Assembly: GCF_008831285.2 (NCBI RefSeq) | Contig: NC_045149.1 | Coordinates: forward strand, 15,216,578 to 15,280,577 | Reading direction: 5' to 3' | DNA: 64,000 bases | Origin: Nymphaea colorata | Taxonomy: Eukaryota > Streptophyta > Magnoliopsida > Nymphaeales > Nymphaeaceae | Part shown: one piece after another, positions 1-13,100 of the stretch | Layout of the letters: each line of letters starts with the position of its first letter | Numbering within the stretch: the stretch's first letter is position 1 | The notes under the pieces: generated by a model | Seen by the model: the letters and a program-made list of their open reading frames with translations, nothing else | What the model was told of the DNA's origin: nothing | The model's database searches: none | Made by a program: the position numbers and the translations under genes

Positions 1-684
1 GTAGCAATTTTCTTCCTACCATGATTCTGAAATTGCTTTCCACGACAGAGACCATGTTGAAGATTGTCACCTTTGTTTAACTGCTAATCCTTAAATTGTT
101 ATGTTGCATTAAATGTCTACCTATATTGGAACCATATAATAATTTGTTCTGTTGGTGGCTTAATATTCTTTAAGTCTTTGCACGACAGTCCTTGCTTGAG
201 TTAATCTGTATTTTAGTATATTCCTGCTCACTTGCTATTTTGTTCTATCTCTATCGTCTGCTGGAATTTTGGCGCTCACGAACCGAACCCACTCCTCCCT
301 TCCCTCACACATACATGAGATCGATACATTGGCTAAAGACTGTGCTGTACCCTTTGGTTGAGTACAAGTCCGTTTCCCCTAGCGATGGACCATTTCTTTC
401 TAAAGTACTTATGTCCAAAGCCTGGTTTTGGCTTCCAATAGCTTAGCATTATTTTATCTGCTTTTGTATGCAAAAGTAGTATCTTTTTCATCACATGCAT
501 ATTAAAATTTACAGAAATTACATCTCACCATGTATATTTTAGAACAATATGGAACAAAGTTAGTGTCATATTTGTCAGTAAGCAGCTACTATTTTTGTTC
601 TTAGTTGTATACTATGTGTTTGCAAACTGAAAATTTCTGAGTGATGATCTTTTGTAAAAAATTCCATGTTTATCTTGTTTGCAG
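1..684 (+). other. Intron of the LCMT1-like gene (no exon seen)
   Basis: AT-rich sequence upstream of the first visible LCMT1 exon, ending in a pyrimidine-rich acceptor (TTTGCAG) at 684. No segment translates to the conserved block that should precede the SRGCP motif, so the preceding exon lies outside the window. Confidence 0.6.
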
Positions 685-3199
685 AGCCGGGGATGCCCTC
701 TTCTAGGTATTTATGCAACACCAACTCTAGAAGCAAAGGAAAAGCTTTTTCTTGATCAAGGGTGGCAGGTAGGTAGTTGTATATGTACATCCTGCACATT
801 GGCTTTTTATCTCGTGCATGATTTGTTGATCTACTCTTTGGTGCACTACCATGTGCGGTTTGTTGCAGAGAGCTGTTGCTTGGGATATGCAGAAGGTCTA
901 CAGTAATTTTATTGATGTCCAAGAGAGACGAAGGTAGCTGGAGGAGCTAAAATGCTTTTCGTTCATCTTTAATTTCTGTTGCATCACTCTTTGAGAGCAT
1001 CACCACTTGCAATTTGTTGGACTCATGTTTGGCACTTTTTCTTTTTTACATCCTTGAATCTGGCTCAGGATCGAGCGGCTGGAGATATTTGACGAATTTG
1101 AAGAGTGGCATATGATGCAGGTTAGTTACATTAAGGACATGTTATGAATGTGAACTGGTGTATGATCTCAAAACTTCAGTTGAGTTTCTAGGGGAAGAAA
1201 ATGGTTAGGTAGCTGATTTCAGAATCCAATAAATCTCCTAAAGATGGAAGCGAGTCCATTGGCTCAACTTACTTGAGTTTCTGGGGGGAAGGAGTAGACA
1301 GGTTGGTGGGCTGCTTCCGTGTTCTTCCTTCCTTTCTTCTTTCTCCTGGGCTGGGTGGCTTCATCCTAAGATGCCCTAGTGCTGAATTGAGGCTCTTAAG
1401 TTGTTGCTAGCCTGTGTTTGCATCCTTTAGATGCAGATCTGAGCCTGTAGAAAAGTTTGGTCGAGGAAACCTGTGTTAGATAATTCGGAAGAAAGATGCT
1501 TCTCCTTTAAGAATTTTTTCAAAAATATGGGCATATCGAGTATGTAATGCATATGAAAAGATAAATTCTTTAAGCACGTAAAATGGTTTCAGTTTAAAAA
1601 TTGGTTTGTTTCTTCGAGCTAACACTTCAGCAGTATCTGCACTGTGACTTGGGTCCGAGTGCTTACCAGGTTTGAAGGACTCCACACTGGTCTGGAAATT
1701 CCCAATGAAATTAAGGCTTCCTAGTGGAGATCATGGAGTACCTCGTGCCTGAAATTAGAGGCTTTGGCATAGCCTAGGAAGACCCAAAGTAAGAATTATA
1801 TTTTGAGAAGCCGATTACCGCCTATTTCAAGTCCTTTTAATTGTCCTCCGCCGCTTACTGGAGCGAGTTTTTGTTTGCATTTGTGTTGGTCCATGCTTGC
1901 ATGTCTTAAACCAGGTGGGAGTTTGGATCTTAGGTTTTGATGATCCAAAGGAACGGAGCTTATCAGCATAGTTTTATTGGCATCATTCGCGTGCTTGTGT
2001 GGGGTCTGGTTGGATTCTCCTTTGATTTTCACTCTGCCTGATGTGGACATTTTACTAACCGCTGCCCTGTCGACCTGGCATCCGGATGGTTGGTGTCTGG
2101 TGCCTGGCCCTAGAGATGTTATCTTGCTGTGTATGCCCTGTCCGGCGTCCTTTTGTTACTTTCAACTTTTCCCCCCTAGTACCATCCAAACCAGTCACAC
2201 ATCTTGTTGCCGGGGTTTTTATGGCAATGAATAAGCTGAGAATAAGCCTGATTTTTTTAACCAAATCACCGGCAAATGCTGATGGATTTAGTTAAATGAA
2301 ATGCAAAAATTTCAATATAACTGAAAATCAAATTTCTTTAGAAATGATAAATTGCTAGTGTGATGATGTGCTCAAAATGGGACAGGTCCATTAAAAAAAA
2401 CGTGTTTTTGGGTGAAGGACTATGTATCTTCTAAAATTGTGGTTAACGTAATTATGATGCGTTTAGAAGAAAATTGGAAATGTGCAGCTGATGGAAAAAC
2501 ACGTCCTCCACCGTTCTTGTTTTCTGGTTTACGTTTCATGAAAAATGATTAAAATGTTGGTAGTGTATGCGTAAATTGTCCTCATTGAGCTGAGCTCGTA
2601 TAAGCTAGTGTTGTATGGGATAAGGTTGCCTATGCATGTAGGTATATTAAGGTTTTTAAAAGCGAGTGGGCAGGTGATCCCTAGCTGGCTCTACCACTGG
2701 CCTTTACCCTTGACTGTCAGCTGTTTGATAAAAGGTAACTTTAAGCCTGCCCATGTTTTCATTCTTTAGTTTGATAGGGTTAATCAGTCTGGAGCTACCA
2801 ACGGTTCTGCGGTAATTTTGTATCTATATCTGACGGCCTGCTAAGGCCAGATCCAGATCCATATAAAAGAGACAAGGCTGAGCTCTGTCTCGTTATTTGG
2901 ATCTACAGGACTACAGATAGTGTTTCCGTTTTATGTACCAAATTCTGGTCTAATTGTTTAGGCCTTATTTTTGTTCTTTTGCAGGAACATTATTGTGTGG
3001 CCTACGCGATCAACGACGCTGAGGTGAAGGAAAATTTCCGATGACAAATCTCTCTTTTTCCTCGTTGTTTCCTTATGAAACCGTTTTTTGGCAATCAGAC
3101 TGCTTTTCCTCTTCCTTGATCTCATTTTCTTTGTTTTCTCTTCTTCTGTCACAGGGCATCTTCGAGGGATTTGGCTTCACAGGCAATCAGGAAGCCTAA
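685..3199 (+). CDS. LCMT1: Leucine carboxyl methyltransferase 1 (LCMT1/SBI1-like), 3' end only
   Basis: LCMT1 methylates the C-terminal leucine carboxyl of the PP2A catalytic subunit, using S-adenosylmethionine, and so controls phosphatase holoenzyme assembly. In Arabidopsis the homologue is SBI1, which acts in brassinosteroid signalling. Five terminal exons are visible: 685-768, 869-933, 1069-1120, 2985-3023 and 3155-3199 (stop TAA 3197-3199). They join in frame to 94 residues containing [49 protein letters not shown] and [12 protein letters not shown], the hallmark C-terminal half of eukaryotic LCMT1, ending in GFGFTG plus a short tail. All junctions are GT/AG. The S-adenosylmethionine-binding N-terminal exons lie upstream of the window; nothing in 1-684 codes for them, so this stretch is read as intron. 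The intron at 1121-2984 is long (1.86 kb). Confidence 0.9.
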
Positions 3200-6100
3200 A
3201 ATATGCTTGGGTTGATGAGTTGGGATGAAAATAACCGGGTTGCTCTCTCTCTTTCTCTCTCTCATATTCTCAGTCACGAAAAATTGCTGCTTGATTTTGG
3301 TTGGGGATGGTGTTTGGAAGATTGTTGTTGATTTTGTAGTGGCTGACGCTTGTGCAAAGTAAGTGTTGGATGCTTCGATGATGTCTTTTTTAACTCTCTT
3401 AATGTTTTCCTTTTTTCTTTCCTAACGTGCGAGTGGACGGGCGGCTAAGAAGCTTTACACGGCCAATAAAGGAAGGGGGTCCCTTGTTGCTCACTGAGAT
3501 TATTTGAGGGGAAGGGCCCGCGGGGTGGGAATTTTTGAAGTGAAGGTCGGAAAGGAGATTTTCTTTGTTCCCCTCCTTTTACTCCTTTTTATTATATGTA
3601 TTTCGTTCTTTTCTGTTTCCTTTATCTTGGCACTTTTTTCTATCGTGGTATGGTGGAATTTATGTTGGGTTGAAGTTGAAGATGTGGCTGGAGATTGAAA
3701 ACGACTCCCTTCGTCTCCAAGGCATCTTGTGATGAGTCAGAAAATACGGCTTCTAAGTCTGGTCCCGGTGAGCAGGATGTAAACCTGAGATCTGTTTCAC
3801 GGCAAACCACTTTGAGTTCGGGTGGAGGTCGGTCGGACGTTGCACCTTTTTTAAGCTAAGGAACCACTTTTGGGGTCCAAGCCTTTGGCCTTGGTCGCCT
3901 CCCCAATATTCTATGCGAAGTTGTCTTCGTTGCGAGTCTTTTCGATGATTATTACTGGAGCCAAGCAGCTCAAATGGCCTATAAAACTACTTTTGGTCCT
4001 TACCAGTTTATTTATTTATTTATTCAAAAAATAAATCTTACCGAGAAAACGACCGATAAAAGCAATATTTTCGATTTGAAATCGGTTGGGCAACAGACCG
4101 ATACCATGCGTATCAATACGGCATTTCGGCGATGTAGTCGTATACTCAGTTCACTCTACCGCGGCATCGTGGCCCCGTGGTGCCTGCCTGTGGTCCTAAT
4201 GGGATCCAGCCGTGTACTGACAAATATTGGACGGGACTCAGTCTGACGTGGACGGTGATGAAAAGGCTAGGAGAAACATCCGGGGCAGGGGGACAAGCGT
4301 GAAAAAGCGCACCACCTTCACTGCTCGGCTCAATCCCCTTCGCCTTTTACGCCGGTGGGAGACTACTGGTCCCGCGTGGTTGGATTTTGGAAGATCCAGT
4401 TTCTCTTTGGCAAGCCGGCCTGATCATGATTTTGGGGCTTGCCCCATCCCTGACATTTGACCCCGGGAAGAAGTTTAAAGGTTCACTGCCCAGCTATGGA
4501 GGTAGTGCAGTATCGGTCTTGCATGTTCCACCTCGCCTATTTTATTTGGAAAAGGGAGAGGGAGAAAAGGATGGCCCTGAAGCCCAGAGTATATAATGTA
4601 GGGGAACATGAATTGTTGGTTATTGGTAAGGTAGCAAAATGGGTGGATACGGTAAGGGCGTCATTGCCATTTCTAGCTGTAAGATGCTAATCTTAACCCC
4701 CGCTTCCAATGCAGTTAGGCAATCTGGGTCCAATCTGCCTGCAAGTAGCTGTTTGAGAATCAAATTCTATAAAAGAACCACATTGTCGTCCTGCTTGTAA
4801 AGAAAAGAATGACGTTTTTTTTTTTTTTTTTTTTAATTTTCCAGCAAAAAATATGCGTGTATATATATGTTAAATTTGCTAAGTTGGAGTAACAAGAAGC
4901 TGCTCTAAATCTTCCTGTGCGACCACCATCATCAGATTGTGGCGGCACGAAAAGAATTGAGCCATAACAGGCAAGCCACCTCCTCTGCTTACCCTGCAAC
5001 TACATATTGCCCTTGCGGAGATGAAGACCCGTTGCAGTCTACCCGACCACCACCACCACCACCATCTTCTTCTTGTTTTTCTCTTTCCACAGAAGGCAAA
5101 TAATGTTACAATTTGCGCTCAGACAAGGACCATTTGGTTAGCTGTCCATGTGAGGGAGAGAATCGGTTCAACACTGCAACAAGCTGATTCCTGGTTCCTT
5201 GGCCTTCAGACAACAGCAATGGGCCCCTTGCGGATCAGCCAAAAGAGATTTTCCTCACCTTCTATTCTCATGTACTTAGGTCAATAATTTACCTCATTCT
5301 AAATGTTACTTCATTTGAATCGGGGCATACAAATGGATTTTTCTGACTTCTTTTCTGTTAACGCCATCGTTCATATAACTATTTGGAATTTCATCTGCAA
5401 CTATGTTTTTTCATAAACTTCAAAGATAGCTAGGCGACGTAAATCTTCCAGATGAAAACTATTTTTTAATTTCCCCTTTACAAAATACATTTTCAATCTG
5501 AAGACTGTAATGAATCTATTTGATCATTTCATCCTGCTTGAGACAATGCACAAGCATGAATTTTAAATAGGCGTGAATCTTTGCCTCTCCCCCCATCACC
5601 CAAGCCGATCAGATACTGTCACAGGCATTTTCACCATTTCTGGATCAGGAAATTCTCAGGTAATGTAACCCCAAGTGCTATGTGCATGCAGAAAGACAAC
5701 TTACAATTCTGACTTGCACGTACCGAAGCTTAATGGAAAAGGTTAAAAGGGAAGGTTACGCAAGAATTGAACAGTATTTGTTTCCCTCACTGTTCAAACA
5801 ATGAAAAGTTTACAGTAAAGCAGAAAGTGGCGTCGATACATGCTCTCACGAAAGGTGACAATTCCTGGTTCATAATTGCAGAACCAACAGTGATTTCTTT
5901 TTTCTTTTTAAAGAAAAAGGATCCCGAAATGTAAGAACGGAAAACTATATATGCGCTCTCCTTTTTTTGTTCTTAGCAGCTAGCGTTCTTTTCTCACGTA
6001 CGACTTGTTGTCTGAATAGGTCTGAGATTGGCTCGCGGAAACGGTAAGAGCTTCTGCCATTTTTTTACTAATTACCATATTTTAACTTGATTTTGCATTC

Positions 6101-6806
6101 AATTTATCCAGTTTAGGGGAGTGATTTAAGAGTTCTATTTTATTTGAATCTAATCTATTTCTACTCCTAATTTAAGCTGATTTGCAGAGACTTTCCAGGT
6201 AGAACTGCCGGCTCATTTGCTTTCAGTTTACTTCTCTGGTTTGATCTGCTATATACTGACAAGTAGTTGAGCCAAGAGCTTTCTGACACACGAAACAGAA
6301 AGTAGATTGAAAGCAAAACCCGAACTACCAAATCTTTCCACAGTTCTTCATATAACAGATAACACCAAAATTTAGATGTGCTTTCCAAGGAGTAGCATAT
6401 TGTCCTCTATGAGGATGCATGAGACATGAATGATGAATTCGTTTAGATATTCAAACGTAAATCTTTAATTTATACAAAAATTATACAAGAGTGTGGTAAA
6501 TTTAGATAGATTTGCTAAACGTGTTGAATGTGATGAGGCTTCCGTAAGCTACCCGAATCTGGTAGGAGGAACATTAAACCAAGATATAAACAACAGGAAG
6601 GAATGGGTCGGTTGAACCACGAATGAAAAATTCAAATATTAGTTTAAAAGATGGGTTTTTCCCGAAAAAGGAGGCAAGCAGAATCAATGCGATAGTACAG
6701 TCCAAACACAGCTGCTCCACACAGAAAAGAAGCTAGCTTTGGTAGATGGTGTGCAACTACTTCCAAAACTTGCTCCATTCATTTTCCTCCCTTTTCATTC
6801 TCTTTT

Positions 6807-6846
<40 letters not shown>

Positions 6847-7080
6847 TTAATTATTTTGGTTTAGAGTGGTTTAGTTAGTACAAATTAAACTTGACATTTT
6901 TGTATGCTTATACGTTTTTAAAGGGGTGAAAATGAGCTGCTCACAATCCTATTAACCTTTTAGCTGTGTTACTGTGAAGCATATTTTACACTAAATAAAG
7001 ATTAGTAACCGTTGGTAATTTTATGTGTTTCAAACCCAACTAAAAAAGCAAGTCTTTATGAATTTCTCTTTTCTCACTAA
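3200..7080. other. Intergenic spacer between LCMT1 and the DUF632 gene
   Basis: About 3.9 kb with no recognisable gene. It holds a CT-rich run near 3242-3264, a poly-T run near 4818-4834, a short CAC repeat at about 5046-5063 (which gives a meaningless poly-His reading frame), and a TA microsatellite near 6811-6843. The last part must contain the promoter of the DUF630/DUF632 gene, but I cannot place its TATA box with confidence because of the TA repeat. Confidence 0.6.
6811..6843. repeat. TA dinucleotide microsatellite
   Basis: Uninterrupted alternating TA for about 32 bases, roughly 330 bp upstream of the DUF630/DUF632 start codon. Confidence 0.9.
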
Positions 7081-7163
7081 CTTTCTCACTACAGGGCAGA
7101 CGACCTTGCGGCTCACTACGGAGTACAGAGGACAGATCCTCTCTCTCTCTCGGGCGACACAAC

Positions 7164-10100
7164 ATGGGTTGCGCCACCTCCAAGGTAGAGAGCGAGGACA
7201 CCGTGGGCCGCTGCAGAGAGCGGCGCCGCCTCATGAAGCAGGCGGTGAAGTCCCGCCATCACTTCGCTTCCGCCCACGCCGACTACCTTCGCCACCTCCG
7301 CCTCACGGGTTCGGCTCTCTCCCATTTCGCGGCCGGCGAGTCCCTCGCCGTCAGCGACGGTACTCCCCCCGTCTTCCTCAGTCGTTCCCTCTCATCCTCT
7401 GCCGCTGTTCCTCCTCCTCCTCCTCCGGCCCTTCACCCTCCCGCGAAATCCAAATCCTTCCACCAAACTACCACTTCTGCCGCCGATTCCTCTCCCGCTA
7501 ATCTTCACCTTCCCGCCAAAGCCGTGACGGCGGGAGTTTCCACTGGTAGACTTGACCCGGAATCCGCAAGCCCGTCGCCTACTCATTCTATATCCGGATC
7601 CTCTGCTTCTTCCAGTTTCCGGGCTGCGGGAAAACCCAGCGTCACCGCGAAGACGAATTCAGTCTACTCCAACATGTCCCCTTCACAGACGTCCTCGATG
7701 TGGGACTGGGAGAATTTCTATCCTCCATCACCGCCGGGATCAGATTTCTATCGGCAGCGCGAAGAGGCGAAATCCCGGGTGCACGAGGAGAGTGTCATCA
7801 GCGAGCGGGAGGAGGTGGAATGCAGCGAGTGGGGAGATGAGCAGTGCTGCAGCAGCAGTGAAGCCGACTCCGGCGATGATGACAGGAACCACGGAGTGCC
7901 GGCGAACGTGGAGTCTCGTTCCGAAAGTTGGGTTCCGCCAGAATCGGTGGAGAAGTTCAGCCGGAGGTCGGACAATGAGGATTTGGTTCGCTCCTCTGTG
8001 AATGGGAACGAAAGTGTACAAGACTTAAAGATGGTGAGGAGGCACAAGGATCTGGCGGAGATCGCCGTGGCATTGGAAGAATGTTTCGTTAAGGCGGCTG
8101 AAGCCGGGAAGGAGGTTGCGGAACTCCTCGAGACGGATAGAGAGCAGCTTGATCGGAGTTTCCGGCAATTGACGAGTAAGGATTTGTAGGACTTTGTCAT
8201 TTTCCTCAACTCTTGGTCCTGCATTTGGAAATGGTCGTCTTTTTTTTCATAACCAAATCCTGCGGAAACGCCCCCAGCCTCTAAATCTGCGAGGGGAAAA
8301 GCGATCCTCTTTCATTCCTAATTTATTGGTTTGTGGCTTTCAGTTATTTTGCTGAAGTTTGGGTTTTGCTTTAAAATTTTAAAGGAAAAGTCTTGCTATC
8401 TTTCCAAAATGTGTTGTTGATTTTCCTGCTTCGCTCTCCTACGTGATCAAATTTCACATTCCCTTGCAGTTCTTTCTTTTAGATACCATAGAATCGGTGT
8501 TCAGTGTTCTCCAATTTTTTTTTAATATATGTTCCAGCACAGACTTCAGGCAGAATTATACAGCTTCCGATCCACCGTAATGGTTACTTACTTAGTTCCC
8601 GAATAAATCGCTAGTGTCTGAGACAATTCATGTGGCCATTGTCTCCATCTGTTTATAGTTTTTGCCACGCAGCTTTTGTTTCGACGGTCGTACACATTTT
8701 GCTTGTCAGCTTAGAATTCTCTGCTCCTTTGTTTACCATATACGGTCGTGCGCCGGTTTCTAACCTCATAGCCGTCTAAAAACTTGGCGTCCTTCTGTTT
8801 CCAGAGTTTTGTTTCCTGCCTCCGGCGGCTCCGCTGGTGCAGGTGCCTTCTCTGGCAGTAAATTTTTCAGGATTCCTTCGTTGGGACTCTAAATTATTGC
8901 CATTTCTCTCTTTCTATGCTTTTCTTTTACAGCTAAAAGGATCCTTGTTGCCACTTGAGGAAAAGGACAAGTAAATGTCTAGCAAAACCAATTTGTCTTG
9001 TTCCCGCCTCATCTGCTAGATCTCTTTTCTCTAAGTTTAAATTTTCGTCGGATACGATGACGGCATGATCAGCACAGTCGCGATGATACAGCTCCCTCTT
9101 TTAAAAAATCGCTTCCCCACTTTAGATCCGCTTCGCGTTTCGCTGTTTCGCCGAATCTCGTCACTTATACGATGGAATATTTTTTTCAAGTATTTGCTTC
9201 CGTATTTCTGCTTCACGTGTCCTTTTCATTTACGTCACACCTTTGTTCGTTTACTAGTAACTACGATATTTGGTATCCTTGTTGGGAGATATAATTTAAT
9301 CACAATGCCAACCATGCTTAAGGGTATACTGGGCATTTTTTCCAAAAGTATACAAGCTCAAAAAAATGTAGAACTCATATCTTTTTCTGTATGCCGATGA
9401 GGAGTCTATTCTATATTTTTCTCTTGAATGTCCGGTTTGCTTCTTTGCTTCCTTAACTAAGTTTTGAATCACAAAATCCTTCTAAATGGGAAAGGTCTAT
9501 AGGGTTGGCTAACTTGGAACCAACGGTTCATCCTTCTAATTCAAGTTCTTCTCTGTTGTCCTCAGGAACTGTCTACCATTCAAACAATGTCTTCATTAAT
9601 ATTTCTTCTACTTGGACATCGAAGCCACCACTTGCAATTAAGTACAGCATGAAGACAGGGGCACTCATAGAATCTGGTGATCGGAAAAGCCACTGCTCTA
9701 CGTTGGAGCAACTTCTTGCATGGGAGAAAAAGCTTTATGAAGAAGTCAAGGTAAGTATCTTGTCAATTGTCCTTGAATTGCACTTTAATTGCTTATTCTG
9801 TGCAATGGCAGCAATAGTATGTTGATCAAAGCTGCATTTACATACACTGTCAGAATCCTGGTTGATGTATTAACTCTTGCTTATAATATTTGCTGGAATT
9901 CGTAAAATGTGAGTACTGATTCTTACTTGTCTGGTGGTTTTGTTGCCACTTGGTGCCATATTGTATTGGTTTTGTTATGACATTTAGCTGTACAAGTCTC
10001 GAAGATCTTCAGGTTAACAAAATAGGATCTTTTGCAGCTCATTTTGTTGTGCTGAGGAATAAGCGACTACTTTAGTTCCGACATTTTTTAGTTGTGGAAT

Positions 10101-13100
10101 GTGTCCTTATGGAGATTTGATTTGAGAGTAGAAGAGATGTTTGCCCTTTCTCTTTTAGGGATCAGGAATTTGAACAATATGATCTTCTCTGTCTCATAGG
10201 CAGTGGCGAAGCCTGAAATTTCTGGCTAAGGGGCACTAGCAGTTTAACTTTTTTAAGGGGCACTCTGGGAGGTATCAATATAGAAATAAAGCAATTTTTG
10301 TGGGCTGATGTGGGCAATTGCACACACCAGCCTACACATGTCTCCGCCACTGCTCTTAGGCAATTGTTTGATTAAAATGAACTCTCATGTTGTCTGCAAT
10401 TCTCTATTGCTTCTAATGACATTCATGCATGCAGTCATTCTGCACTAATTCGATCAGGCTCTGGAGTTATGGTGCTGTTATGGTCAGGCATTTGACACCC
10501 ACTCATCACCTTTAAGTTGTTTCTGTGTTGCTATTCATCTCTTGCACATCTTAATTAGCCATTGGAAGATTAGCAGTTCCTCAAGGTACTTGACAGCATT
10601 TGTAAGCATTGACTTTGTTACTCCACCATAAAAAAGGCAAATAAAACAAGCGTCCTTGTGATTTTCTCAGTTGTAGAGCTAATACTTTATGTTATCTAAT
10701 TTGGATTGTCCACTAACAAGCACCCCATTATCATGTTAAAACTTCCTCACATGATGTTCTATTTGATAAAATAGCAGCTTGTTTTAATGAAAGTAAGGGT
10801 TTTCCTTCAAAAATTGGTACTATCTGTTGTTTGCTTTGGTTTCTTTTCTTCTTGCACATGAATTATGCTTCATATCGTTGTTGAGTGCATCTAGTAAAGT
10901 CGTCTATTAAAAGGAATCCATATAATGCTTGAGAATATATGACCGTGTATATACTTGTAACTTCTTCAAAAGGGATATGACACACTAATGCATGTTTCAG
11001 GAAAGGGAAGCAGGAAGAATAGAACATGAGAAAAAACTGAGTTTATTACAGAGCCAAGAATATAAAGGAGAAAAGGAGGTCAAGCTGGACAAGACCAAGG
11101 CATCTATAAAAAGGCTGCAGTCTCTGATAATGGTTGCTTCTCAGGCTGTAAATACAACTTCCTCTGCAATTACAACAGTTAGAGATAATGAACTCGGGCC
11201 ACAACTGCTTGAGCTTTGTCATGGGTACCACCAATGTTCCCTTTTCTCTTCCTGCATCGTTTTGTTTCTCTCCCATTTTGTTTCGATGAGTATTTTTCCT
11301 CTTCCAACTGAAGGAAAGAAGGTTGCACGTCAACCCCTCTAAGGGTTGGTGGGTTCATAGTCATGCCACATTTTCAAAATCAGAATATGAAGATTGATTC
11401 ACATGTTTAGTTGTACATGAAGAAAGAAATCCATTTCCTTTTCTTATTGTACACGTCTATCAGTTTATTGTCAGTTATATCTTCGTGTTAGAATTGAGGT
11501 GTAGACATAAGGCCGTTAAGCATGTGGCCAGCCCTTGGTTTTGAGACCATTTGGACTTGAAAGCAGCAGGTCAAACATATGAGCTAATGGGTTCTGCAGA
11601 CACTGCAATATCTCTGCTGTTAATTTGTTTCCAAAACTTGGGGCCGTTATGTTACCTTGCTGATTGAACATGGCGATCCAGATTCATCTTCAGGAAAACC
11701 CATCGAACTCAACTATATGAGATATTGCCAGTATCAGTTTCATAACCATGACGGTTTGCTAAATGATACGACACCCTTATCAGTATCTTCATTTTTTAAA
11801 ATCAAATTGTTAAAATAAAAAAATTATTATTTTGTTTTGTATGTCTGCCAATACCATGTTGTGTTCACTACCGATATGGCTAATATGGGCCCCATATAGA
11901 GGCTGATATCAAAACAGGGCCCTTTTCATTTTGTTTCTGAATGTGACAATGTGTATTGGCTGGTATCGGACATTGTACAACAGTAGTTGCAGAATTAACT
12001 AAATGCCCTTCTAGTGCCTTTGACAGAATAAAATATCTAGATACTACATATTACCGACTTATATGTAATGATATTTACACCATTGGTTATATTCTCTTCT
12101 AGTGCATTTGACAGAACAAATATATTGAGATACTACATAAATGTGTATCTTTCCTTTTCCAGTTACTGTTTTAGGTAAAGTACATATTTTCTGTCATCTC
12201 CAGATATAATTCTTAGTGGGCTGTTAGTTTATGGAAAAGTTGATGCTGCTGAGCGTGGACAACCACAATGAATGTCCGTCTGTTTTTTTGTGGTTGTAGG
12301 AGCATGAGCATAATATTCTTATTCTATAGTTTTTACATGGCCCTAAATCATTGTTGTTGGGGTACTTCAGTTAAATGTACAATTATCGTGCTCTCAACAG
12401 AGGTGGAGCAGCTTTTCCTTTTGATCGTTTCAGTTAATAACTCTACAAGCCCCAAGGGGGTTGGTGCAGTGGATTGGGCTTTGGCTGTGAGGAAAGCAAA
12501 GTTCATACTTCTTGTGCGCCACCTAGTGTACAAGCCTAAGCAGGTATAGGCTTTGGGGCGGGGGTACTAGCCATGGAGATTTATGCTGCTAAGAGCGAGA
12601 GAGTCTCACTTATCCAGTTATCCTATGGTTTCTTCATGTATTGGGATACTTCAGTTAAACGTGCCATTACATGCTCCCAACAGAGTTGGCACACCACTTT
12701 CCTTTTTTCTTTTCAGTTAATGACTCTACAAGCCCCAAGGTGGTTGGTGCAGTGGATTGGGCTATGGCTGTGAGGAAAGCGAAGTTCCTATTTCATTTGC
12801 ACCACTTACTGTGCAAGCCTAAGCAGGTATATAGGCCCTAGGGGTGGGGGAACTAGCTAAGGAGATTTATGCCTCCGAGAACGAGAGAGTCTCACTTATC
12901 CTATGGTTTCTTCAGGTTAGAAATAAAAAATTATGAGTCTACCATGTTTTTAAGCCACATAGGCAGATAAGAATAAGTAATTTTATCATCATATCACAGG
13001 ATCGATGCAAGTTCATTGTGATCATATATGCATGTGGGTTCACATACAGACTTTGCTTCTTTGTCCCATGAGACCAACAACCGCTCTATGTGGTGTCCTG

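Noticed and set aside
192-446. 84-residue open frame near the window start with a hydrophobic N-terminus
   Set aside because: It lies in what the neighbouring exon shows to be an LCMT1 intron, and no LCMT1 or other motif is present.
5021-5287. Open frame with a run of histidines
   Set aside because: The histidines come from a short CAC microsatellite and the rest matches nothing I recognise.
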